Below, piece by piece: positions 10,958 through 22,900 of a DNA stretch of 64,000 nucleotides (position 1 is the stretch's first letter; each line of letters starts with the position of its first letter). Source of the stretch: Branchinecta lynchi (taxonomy: Eukaryota > Arthropoda > Branchiopoda > Anostraca > Branchinectidae); assembly GCA_023053575.1 (NCBI GenBank), contig JAKZAP010000009.1, forward strand, positions 23,231,869 through 23,295,868, written 5' to 3'. Below the pieces are notes generated by a model. That model was not told the DNA's origin, did no database searches, and saw only the letters and a program-made list of their open reading frames with translations. The position numbers and the translations under genes were made by a program.

Positions 10958-13900
10958 GTTAGTATATGATTAATTTCTGATAATAGTATATGCTACTGCA
11001 TGGTCAACCGATCTGCCATAACTCATGATAAGTAGCAAGACCCGCTTCAGTCATTCACAAATGTTCATTTTTCTTGGGCCAAAAATTGAGGATTTGTGTC
11101 TGACTGATCCACTTATAATTTGTGCCACCTAATGACTTGACCTTGGGTAGCATCACTTTAGAGTTTCAATTATGTTGTCTGCAGAACCTTTACTCCCTAA
11201 AATGGCTATAGGTAAGGCCAAAATGTCTTTAAAAAGAAATCTGTCCCCATGTCAAAATCCATTGTGTAAAAATTCCTTGGGCCTTCACCCTGCTAATAGA
11301 TCAAAACTGAAACGGGCAGCCAGCAAGATGCTGGACACGGTTACACTTTTAAATCGTTATAGGGACAGTCGGTTCAGTTAGTAAATAGAAAATATAGACG
11401 TTTGGTGTGACGTCACAATCTATAGATAATCTGCTAAAGCTTAGTAAACACCAAAATATAGGGGTTCAGAAATTGAGGTTTGTTGGTGAAGATTGTCAGG
11501 CATCAATTCAGATTAGTGTTTCCAGTACATTCGAGTACAGTAGTACTTGACATGCCAGGAGGACTCGGTTGGAAATGATTACCTTAGCTCGCATTGTCCA
11601 TCAACAAAGGTAGATGGTCCTGCTGGTTGTCATTGGTTTTACTGATTTTGGTCACACAAGATGTTGGATGGGTTTTGGAACCCATCATTTGAGACTTTTG
11701 GCCAGTTTCAGTACATCCCACGTAATAATGATAATTGATCTCATTAAAGAATCTAGAATGGTCAGTTATTGCAGATCACGGTTGCCAAGAAAAAGAATTC
11801 AGAAATATTTCACCTTCTTTTCTGGCAGATCTCCTAGAAAGGACTTGTGGCATTGTATATTTAAGCCATTTTTCTAGAAGACTCTTTCCCCAGATCTGGA
11901 ATGTAAAACTTAAGGGGTTTTCAATTAGATAATGTACCTGAAAACAAAACAGAATATTAAATCTGTTGTTGGAGACTTTTTTTCATGGTTAATTTTTGTC
12001 ATCAGGACTTCTGGTCACAGGAACATTTTTACATCTTTTTTTTTCTCTCTGTCTCTGGGATGTTCAGTCATACGCAAATCCTCAGATTTGGGGCATGTGC
12101 TCCAAATGTCAGGGCATGCCTTGAAGTATTAGCACCAGTATATGTCGAATTGAGAATCTGAAATGAAAATTTGCTTTTTGACAGACTTTTCACGGGGTAC
12201 CATGTCCCTGCTATAGGCCATGGTGCCCTGACATTGCAGCATCATGCCCAGAATTGTACGATTTGAGTATGACTAGAGGCAGATTCTCGCCGTTTCCCAA
12301 GGACTCCACTTGAGCAGTCCCCCCGTTTTTTTATGTCCTGGGGGCTCACTGCTAGTATTCTCGCAAGTCCCCACAGATGGGGAATACTCCGATTATCATC
12401 ACCATCATCAAAAAGGACTCCCTTTCAGATTCAGAGGGGAATAATTTTTTCCTGGTATTGGTACAGTGTAAAATTAATTAAAAATAATAAGAATAAACAA
12501 TGTGTACAATAATCAGAATAAATAAAGTCGATCCAGACTAATTTCTTCAACTGTACATTTATTTTTATGGCACTTGCAGCTCTGCTCAAGTGCCATATAC
12601 CGATCACCTTTCGGTCAGTCGGTCGGTCACTCATCTCAAGTTAGGGCACTTCAGATGCGCTAGGAGGATGAAACTTGGTAGGCATATTAGTGACCCCACC
12701 AAACTGACATCATTTCCCTGATCTGACCACCCTCTGGGGAGTAGAGGGAGGGGGAATCCAGAATGACATATGTATAACTTCTCAATGGGGAATCGGATCT
12801 TAATGAAACTTGGGGATATTTGGGAAGACCATCCGGTCACTTTGGGGGGAGCCAGAAATTGGGTGATATGTTCAGAGAGGATGGATCGGGATGAATGATG
12901 GTGGGAAGAACAAGCACAAGCCCTAGATACAGAGTTGACAAGACGGGACCTTATCCGAGCACTGTGGGAGGAGTTGAAGGGAGGGTTCCGGAATTCCAGT
13001 GATCCCAAGTTCAGATGCTTACACCCGTGCTAGGACAATGAAACTTGGCATGCATGTCAGAGACCTGACTAAAATAACTTGGAAATAGTCACTTCCCCCA
13101 TTTGACCACTGTGGAGGGAAGGGGAAACAAGCAACAAGCACCTTCTGAGGTGTCCCATTGATAAAGCGGACAAATCAATTTACCTCTCTTTTTATTGAGG
13201 TGTGGATAACTGTTTCTTTCCCTTCTAGAACAACCATAGCCATTGCTGGTGAAGACTTTGTTGTAATTGCTTCAGATACTCGACTTAGTGAAGGCTATAG
13301 TATTCTGACCAGACACCAGACAAAGCTGTTCAAGTTGTCAGAGAAAACTGTTTTGGGCTCTACAGGATGCTGGGGAGATGTGTTGACTCTGACAAAGAAT
13401 TTGGAAGCCAAAATGAAGGTGAGGGTGATGCAGATGTATATGTGTAGCGTACCAAACCAGTTGCAGAACCACACACAGCAAACTGGCTCACTGCTGTTTT
13501 CCGCTTGAATACTAATTGTTTACCCAGCAAAGAAGCTGATCATTTCTGAATGTAATTTTGCTGCCATGTAGCTACCATCCTACTGGCTCAATAAAAAGGT
13601 TGTGGCTGTGATAGGGTTGGTGGTAAACTCAGTTGTCTACTAATTTTGTGTCTTTGGCAAAACAAGAAAGGCCTGCGAGCTTGTAGTATATAAGTTCTAC
13701 AGATGATTCTGGAGAGTTTTCCTTCACTCCAAGCTGACTGCCAATTATAATTGATGTCTCTAAGAGCGTGTTCCACCCTACTTACCGTAGTTACTACTCA
13801 TGACATTACGGATTCTGGCTTTTTGCCGTCAAGGCTGGAACGACTTTTCTATTTTCCAGCAGGATATCATGCCATGGGCGATTCCGACCAATCACGTTAC

Positions 13901-16900
13901 AGAGATGCGTAGTTACTACGCTTCCGAGCATGGTAAGCAAATAGTAACTATTAGTTACTATTTCGAGAAGGTTGGAACGGTCAGCGTAGTAACTTTTCGT
14001 GAGGATGGAACGGAAATAGTAACTAATAGTAACTATTGTTAGAAGGGTGGAACAGGCTCTAAATAGCTAAGTAAGCCGAGAATTATTCTGGTACTTCAGC
14101 CTTTCTTGGCAAGGGTCCTCTTGATGCTGAAGCTGTAAAAACGAACCTGCGATTCAATATCTTATGGTGGGTTTACACACTGCGTAAAATCTGAGCGTAT
14201 TTTACGCACGTTTTGAGCTTGAAAAGATTTCTAGCAATACGGACGTATTTAGATACAAAACGGACCTATTTCTCAAATACGTCCGTATTGCTAGAAATGT
14301 TTTCAAGCTCAAAACGTGTAAATGGACCATTAGCCCGTATTTGGAACGGTCCTCCCCTCCAATATTGTTGGCCAGTCGGTAAAAAATAACCCGAGTCGGC
14401 GAAGTGCCGCAATTTTTCGTAAAAAAAAAAAAAAAAAATCTTGGGAACAGTCGATTTTTTGTAAAAGCAGTCGTTTTTATGGCACTTGCCCTTCGGCCAA
14501 GTGCCATATAGCGATTGTAATTTCTGTCCGTCAGTCCGTCTGTCGGTCCCGGTTTTGCTAGTTCGGACACTTCCAGATAAGCTAGGACGATGAAACTTGG
14601 CAGGCATATCAGGGACCGGACCAGATCAACTTACAATTAATCATTTCTTCAATCCGACTTTCCCCGGATCCGGGAGTCCGGAAACTATAAAGCAAAAGTG
14701 GAGCGAAAAGTAGCAAATAAAAGCGCTGCCCGAACGCGGGAGCGAACCAGGAACCTCTGAGTTGTTAAGTTAACGCTCTACCAACTGAGCCACGAGTCCA
14801 TGTATAAGAGCGAATTCGGGACTATATATAAAGTGGATAATCTAAACAAATTACATTGTTAGGATAGTGGAACTTGTCAGGAATATTGGATGTATTAGGG
14901 AGCGAATGCGGGAGTATATATTGTTAAAAGATTGACGACCTGATTAACCTGGACATAGTCAAGAAACATAAATAATAGTTTGGGCACTTCCGCGCAAGCT
15001 AGGACGATGAAACTTCGCAGGCATATCAGGGACCCGACCAGACTAAGTTGGAAATAGTCACTTGCCCGATCCGACCATCGTGGGGGAGGGGGCGGAATCC
15101 GGAAAATAGGGACATTCATCACTTTCGAACGGGTGATCGGATCTTAATGAAACTTGATATCTGGAAAGATCTCGTTGTCTCAGATGTCTCATTTCAAGTC
15201 CGGACCGGATCCGATGAATCTTGGGGGTGGGTCTTGAGGGGAGTGGAGGGACGGGGAATCCGGAAAAATTTGGAAAAATTATATATTTTCAGCTTACGAA
15301 CGGGTCGTCGGATCTTTACGAAACTTGATATATGGAAGGACCTCATGTCTCAGACGCCGGTGACATTGGGGGGAGTTGGAAGGGGAAACCGGAAATTTTG
15401 AAAAACGCTTAGAGTGGAGAGATCCGGATGAAACTTGGTAGAAAGAACAAGCACAAGTCCTAGATACCTGACTGACATAACCGGAACGGATCCGCTCACT
15501 TTGGGGGAGTTGGGGGGGGGGAATCCTAATTGATGCTTCCTGATGTGCTAGGACAATGAAAATTGGCAAGCATGCCAAGGACCCGACAAGATTAAATAGG
15601 AAATAGTCACTTCCCCGATCCGACCATCTGGGGGGGGGGGGTGGAGGGACGGGGAAGCCAAAATTGAGGTATTTTTAACTTGAGAACGGTTGGTCGGATC
15701 TTGATGAAAGTTGATATTTAGGATGACCTCGTGTCTCAGACGTCCCACTTTAAATCCGGACCGGATCCGATGACACTGGGGGGGGGGGAGCTGGTGGAGG
15801 GAACCGGAAATCTTGACAAACGCTTAGAGTGGAGGGATCGGGATGAAACTTGGTGGGAAGAAAAAGCACAAGTCCTAGATTCGTCATTGACATAACTGGA
15901 CCGGATCCGGGCACTGTGGGGGAGTTAGGAGGGGGGCGGACTTCTAGTGATCCCGCGAGTCCGGCGTACTTCTTGATGTGCTAGGACGATGGAACTTTGC
16001 AGGTATGTAAGGGATCCGATCAGATTGACTTGAGAATAGTCGTTTCTCCGATCCTACCATCGTGGGGGGAGTGGATGGATGGGGAGTCCGGAATCTAGTG
16101 GCATGCATAACTTTTGAACGGGTGATCGGATTTAAATGAAACTTGTCAGTTTGAAAGAGCTATCGCCTCAGGGTGTCAAGTCTGGATCGGGTCCGATACC
16201 TGCGGGGGATGGGGGGGGGAACTAAGAAAACGATTAAAGCAAAGGGATTGGGACGGAACTTAATTGAGAGAACATGCATTAGGCCTATATACGAAACTGA
16301 CGGGGCCAGATGGTTTCGGGGCTCTGGGGGGAGGGGGCCTATAATTTCGGTAGTCGCGAGTTAGAATAGTCCCAGATGTACTAAGAGAACGAAACTTTGC
16401 AGGCAGCATCTTGGGGGGAGCGAGGGAAGGGAAATATGGAAACTGCTGCAAATTGCGAACGAGTGGTCTGATTCGAGTGAAACTTAATGGGTGATACGAA
16501 TCTATGAACTCGACATGTAAGACATGCGTTCGAACTGTATGCAACCATGGTTGGGGGAGTTGGGGTTGGAAAATTTTTACATGCACAAAAACCAAACGGT
16601 CGGACCGAATGAGATGGAAGTTCGACAGTGCCAAGCTTGTGTGGCCTAGATTTGTTATTTGGTTTTAGGGACGGATTCAGTCAAGGTAGGGGGGGGCGGG
16701 CATGGTTCCTTTTTTGCCGGCTAAAATTGATTTTTACCATACCTGCGGTTTTAATCGGCTTTTATTAATAAAAACCGATTTTTGCCGGCTAAAACTGGCT
16801 AAAATCAAACCGCACTGATCTTTTTACGTATCAATCTTTACTGTTGTTTGTTCATTGTTTTCCGCCTATTTTTCAACCAGGGTTTATTCCCGGACTAATT

Positions 16901-19900
16901 AGCTCGCCTACTCCAATCCAGAAAACCTGTTTGGGGTTGACACGAGTGAGTCATCAGGTCACGTTGCTTCCTGCGATTTATTTATACCGGGAGTTCGTAC
17001 CATATTATATTAAAGCGAGGAGGCTATTAGAAACTGCGGAGGCGATTTGTTGTACATGTTGATACGATACGCGGATAGTAAATAGGCTACTTCAAGAATT
17101 GAGCTTGTAATTTTATGGCTTGTCCTTCTTGTTTTCTTGATAGTATGTTACACGGCAGCTCTGTAGGGATTCTCAGCAGAAACTTGTGCATATAAATGAA
17201 GGAACCTAGCTTCAGTGCCATTTATAATAGCAGATATGACTTAGCCTACACCTATTCAGTCTTGACATTATTCTGCATCCTTCCGTCCTCTCTAGGCTAA
17301 CATGAACTACAATCTTTAATACATGAAAGAATTATGAGTCTTAGAATAGCGGAGTGCTATTAAAATCACATAGTAGCAGTTTTGATTTTTAGCCAGTTAC
17401 TTGATTTTATCCATGCCACTTGATTTTAACCGTATCGGCAGAAATCACCTATTAGCCGATATTAACCGGCTGGTATTTTAGCCACCCGGGAACCCTGGGG
17501 GGGGGGGGGGTACTGAAAATTTGCAGATAAGCTATGCTCCGATTTCAATAAAACGTGATGGAGGGGAAGAGGGGATTCAGAGGTCCAACGGGGTGTGGGG
17601 GGGATACCGGAATTTTCCAAAAATTATCAGATTTGAGTGAAACTTGATAGATGGTATAAAAGCAGATGCTTTTTAGAAGATCCTTTTTTGAGTCCGAACC
17701 AGATTCGACCACGGTAGGGGAAGATGGAGGGAGTACGGAAATGGTGTAACACGTCTAGGGGTCGGACGAGTGGATTTATAGGGCTGAAACTTGGAAGATT
17801 GAACAGTCGTGCGCATATTCTGCACATCATACGAGATTATGCCGGAACTGCTCAGAAGTGAGTGAAACTAAATATCCTATTTCTCTTTCCGAACCGCATT
17901 TTTGGATGGCGGGTGTATTTCGAGACGTCCTCATGTACTTTCGTGTACGACCTACTCGTAACAAGTGCCATATGAGCTCGTAGCTCTTGTTCATAAAAAT
18001 AGTTGATTTTTTTCTTAAAGACTGTTAAGTGTTCAGCATGTCTTCTTGCCCTAAATCGACTCCAAATAAAACTTTTAATTTTTACAAACTTTCCGGTTTA
18101 GCCCGGATTCCGGGCGAACTGCTTTTCCGTCGAGAAAATGGTTTTCACCATCGTCTTCAGCATGTCTTCTTACCCCGAAATCGAACAACTATAATCAACT
18201 TCAAATAAAACTTTCACTTTTAGTAAACTTTCCGGTTTTGGCCGGATGAACTACTTGTCCGATGACAAAATGGTTTTCACCATCGTCAGCATGTCTTCTT
18301 ACCCCATAATCGACTATCACATTAGCTGTTTAAAAATATTTTGTTTGCCCCTTAATTTGAACCCCCTCCCCCACCCCTAAATGTAGGGCTACAAAGCCCA
18401 TCTACGAACTCGACTGGTCTGACGACCCAACGAATCCTCATACCAAGTTTCATCAAAATATCTCATTCCCTTCGAGAGTTATCGTGCTTACAGACGGACA
18501 ACTTTTGCGATGTCATAGGTATCCCTCCGCTTACGTTTTGGGATCCCAAAAATCGCCTGCTATTACGAACGATCGAGGCGCGCCGGCTCGGTTTTTTTTT
18601 AACGACTGGCTGACAACATTTGCGGAGGCGTCCCCCCTCCACCATACGTCACCCCCTGCCGTGCTGAATCATTAATGTCAAATTTGGGTAAAATCAAAGT
18701 CAAATTTTTTTTGTCAGACATAAGCACAAGATCTTTTCCAGATTTACTTGCATCAGCATCTCAAGTCGATGTCAACAAAGGCAGTGGCTCAGATGCTCTC
18801 AACCATGCTTTATCAGAAGAGGTTCTTCCCATACTATGTCACTAATGTGCTAGCAGGTATTTCATGACTGTTTTCCCTTTAAATTTACACCGAAAAGGGC
18901 TGAAATAGGACAACCTTGTTACCCATCACTTAAACTGTAAAAAGTTTCTCCGAGAAAGGATTAAAGTCAACTGCAGTATTTGCTACTGTGATTAACCTTA
19001 GCTCTACTGGGATAGGATTAATCCGAATTAGAAATAATCTTATCTCACTAGAGACAATATTAATCCCAGTAGCAAATACTGTAAGATTTTTGTACAGTGT
19101 ACTCTAGAGTATATGAGAATGTTTGATAGGAAAAGGAAAAGTTTGAAAATTTTAAGGTATTTTGTTTTTTAGATTTTGGAAAATGTGAGAATAAAATTTT
19201 AATTTGTTATGATGAAAGTGTAAGTGACGTTAAAGTAGGGTAAACTGTTAGGTACTTTTGGTATTAACGTCACTGAGTTGGAGGTGGAGACGTAGCCACT
19301 GTTTTAGTTCAATCTAAAACAGGAAAAATGGGAAAAGAAGCTACGCGGGATTAAAAAAAAAAAAAAAATCTAAAAAAAAAAAAAAAAAAAAAAAAAAATA
19401 GCCTTGAACACCCGATAAAAATTCGTTACTTCGTTGCTCCGCTATTCAGTAATCATCGATTTCTGAATAGTGGACTTTCCCTGTCATATTCGTTTTACCT
19501 CTATGCGCTTGTACCTGTGTCGTATACTTGACGAAAAAGATTTATGACAAAGCTGTGTAAAGGCTCTTAGCAGTCTTCGTCACGCTCACCACTGGCCAGT
19601 GAAAAGCCGCGCTGTATTGAGATTCAAATTTTCCGCGTCATAGTACACTGTAAAAAGTTTCTCCGAATAAGGATGCAGTATTTGCTACTGGGATTAATCT
19701 TATCTCTATTGGGATAACATTAATCCTAATTAGGGATAATCGTAAGATTATCCTTTTTTTTAATTAAGATTAAAAAGTAAGTGTCTTTTTCTGTGTTTGT
19801 ATGTGTTTTGTTTATTTTCTTCATTTACTCCGCCTTTCCAAAATGGTGGGTCAAAAATAAATTACTTACTTACTTACTTATCTTAATAAAGACAAGATTA

Positions 19901-22900
19901 GTCCCAGTAGCAAATACTGCAGGATTATTTTTTTTTACAGTGTAGAATTTGCGTTGCGGTGACGGCCGTAGATATCCTGAACGTCTCTAATAGAGCGGAT
20001 AGTAGGAAATAAATAAAAAAAAATTAGCAGAATCCAAGTAGTTCAGTGCATTCAGTTAAATGATATAAAAATAAGTTGGCTTTTCAGTTAAACATTAAAG
20101 GACCTGATTTACCTATAATACTAACGCAACTTAGTTCCATAATCACTCCATATATTTCTAAACCCGGAGACCCCGATCTCGTATAGTATATTCTAACCCC
20201 TCTAACAAAACCACGCTGATTTTCTCACTTGCCCTGTTTTGCTACCTTCGATGTGTATCACGTTGTCGACGGTTGTCTGCGAGAAGTTTTTCCATCAGAA
20301 AAAACTGTTATGTAAATTGTTTCCCTGTTTTCCCTACAAGTCAACGGGTCTAGGAAAAGGCTTAAAATAGCACCGTGGGATACTTGTTGAAAGCACAGCC
20401 TAGTTTTAAAGTTTTCAAATATTTTTAAATTCTGAAAGTTGTAGAGTAAATAGTGCGAGGGGTCCTTTAAGGTATTTTGTTTTTTAAATCTGGCGCCGCC
20501 GAGCGGTAGTGATTGTATGGGATAGAAACAAAAACATGTCGTTTCCGCCAGACAGCGCTATCCAGCATACAATACTTCAACCCGATACTTTTCTGTATCT
20601 TCTCGCAGATGATCTCTGGATTGGACGTAGACGTCAATTCAGCGGGTATGATGGCGATTCCGGCATTCAATCAATCAATTTTATTTTCAACCCTAATACC
20701 ACTAGGCAAGGGCGGGAATTGGAAAAATAAACACTCACTACAATACAAATAAAACCCAAACAATAAATAAGAAACGAACATAAATCGTGAACAGTTAAAA
20801 TGTTTAGGACAAAAATTTTATTTTTAAATTCTCAAGAATTGCCTCTTTGCAGGTACCATGGTATCTGTTACCACGGTAACTGGATCTGCAATTAGTCCCT
20901 TTTGCAGTTAGCGTGGTATCTGATATACGGTTGCTCTGCAAAAACGACTATTGCCGAAATTGCGCTTTTTGGAGTCATCCCAAAAGAAAAACTGATATTC
21001 AGTCAGCATCAGTAAGTGTCAAACTTCTTTTCCACCAATTTGACAAAAATTGATGAAAGTGAGGTGACTTTTCAGATACCGCGATAACTGCAAAAACGAC
21101 TTTAGACCGTGGTATCAGATACCATGTTATCTGCAGAAACGCAACTAAGGATTCGCTTTCCAAAAAGCAAAGCGAGAATTCACCTAGCGCAAGAACTAAC
21201 GGAAGGTCGTTGTGCATTTACAGCTTATCGCTGACTTTCGCAAGTCGTTTTCCACGCACGTAGTGGATTTGTTTGCCACGCCCCTTTTCAAAACTATCGG
21301 TATGAATGAAAGAAGGGTTTATTAAAAAAAAAATAGAATATTTAATGCCCAGAGGCGAACCTGTAAGGGGATGATTACCCTCAAAACAAAAGATCAATAA
21401 TAACGAGAATTTCGACAAAAATAAAGAAAAAAGGAAAGGAGCTTGACTTGCCCGGTCTGGGACCCCCAGTAAAAAAAAAAAAAAAACAAGAGCTGTAAGC
21501 TCATATGGCACTTGCAAGCATATGTAGTAAGGAATACCCCAACAAGAAAAAATTAAGGGGGCTAAAAATTCAACCTATGGTTTCACTTTAAATATAAAAA
21601 CTGGAGACAGAAATCAAAAGGAAACAAGAAGGAAAAGAAAAACCAGGAAGGCTGGGTCAGATGGAAGTATTCGATTAAGATGCGCCAAACTTGCAAGGCC
21701 GGGTCAGAGGATGGAAGTGACGGTCAAAAGTTTTTTTTCACTTTTCGGTTAAGATGCGCACTTTAAGGGTGCTAAAAATTAATTTCTAAGCAAAACCCTT
21801 GAGGCAAAAAGGTTCGTGTACTCATGGCGATCTTGAAAAACTAAATTTTGCTTAAGAGTATTTTTTGTATTTTGCGGTTAAGATGAGTTCTTTAAGGAAT
21901 GGTTGGATCGGAGAAGTGACGATGTCAAGGTTCTAATACTCCAGCAAAGTTGTATCGTCCTATCACATCTGGGAGTACCTTAACTTGCGATCACCGGAAT
22001 TGGTACCCGAATCCGATCCAATTCTGTCACTGATGTACCTAGGACTTGTGCCTGTACGTCCCACCAAGTTTCATCCTGATCGCTCCACTCTATGCGTATC
22101 ACAAGACTTCCGGTTCTCCAATTCACCCCCCCCCCCACCCGAGTTCATTGGATTTGGTCCGCACTTGAAATAGGACATCTGAGACGTGAGTTCTTTCAAG
22201 ATATCAAGTTTCATTAAGATCCGATAACCCGTTCGAAAGTTATGCATGCCACTAATTTTCGGATTCCGCCGTCTCCCCCTCCCCCCAAGACGGTCGGATC
22301 GGGCGAATGACTCTTTCCAAGTTAATCTGGTCGGGTCTCTGGTATGCTTGCCAAGTTTTATCGTCCTAGCCCACCTGGAAGTACATCAACTACGGATCGC
22401 CGGAATTCCGGAACCCCCCTCCAACTCCCCCCACAGTGTCTGAATCCGGTTCAGTTCTGTCAGTTATTTATCTAGAGCTTGTGCTAGTTCTTCCCACCAA
22501 GTTTCATCCCGATCGCTCCACTCCGAGAGTTTCACACGATTTCCGGCTCCCCCTCCGACTCCCCCTCAGATTCATCAGATCCGGTCCGGACTTAAGATGA
22601 GACATCTGAGACACGAGGTCTTCGCAGGTATCAAGTTTCATTAAGATCTGATCACCCATTCGAAAGTTACGCATGTCCCTATTTTCTGGATTCCGCAACC
22701 TCCCCCTCCCCCCACGATGGTCGGGTCGGGCAAGTGACTATTGCCAAGTTAGTTTGGTCGGGTCCCTAATATGTCTGCCAAGTTTCATCGTCCTAGCATA
22801 TCTGGAAGTACCCTAACTCGCAAACACCGGACTAACCGACCGACGGACGGAAAAGTGATCGGTATATGGCACTTGGCCGGAAGGCAAGTGCCATAAAAAC

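Larger units (their letters stand above)
14475..17991 (+). mobile_element. Family C element, copy 2, full length
   Basis: Left end TATGGCACTTGCCCTTCGG with its complement forms a hairpin; a TCCGTCAGTCCGTC tract follows. Then come irregular units of roughly 420-550 bp starting near GTGCTAGGACGATGAAAC (about 14580, 15000, 15548, 15980), with GGATCCG-containing blocks and long G-runs. Right end ACAAGTGCCATATGAGCTCG, hairpin GAGCT/AGCTC, CTTGTT. No protein of an autonomous transposon is encoded. It holds a tRNA-like sequence and a nested element. Confidence 0.85.
19395..20094 (-). mobile_element. Family D element, copy 1, carrying nested E and F
   Basis: Landmarks ACCCGATAAAAATTCG, TCCGCTATTCAG, GACGAAAAAGATTTATGA and TTTTCAGTTAAACATTAA match the D copies at 51839, 59620 and 60067. 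The left terminus is lost in an A-run (19355-19400). It is interrupted by the family E element at 19646-19942, and its right end meets family H at a shared TTAA (20095-20098). Confidence 0.75.

Noticed and set aside
14727..14799. Functional tRNA on the - strand
   Set aside because: A- and B-box-like words exist, but anticodon, T and acceptor stems do not pair.
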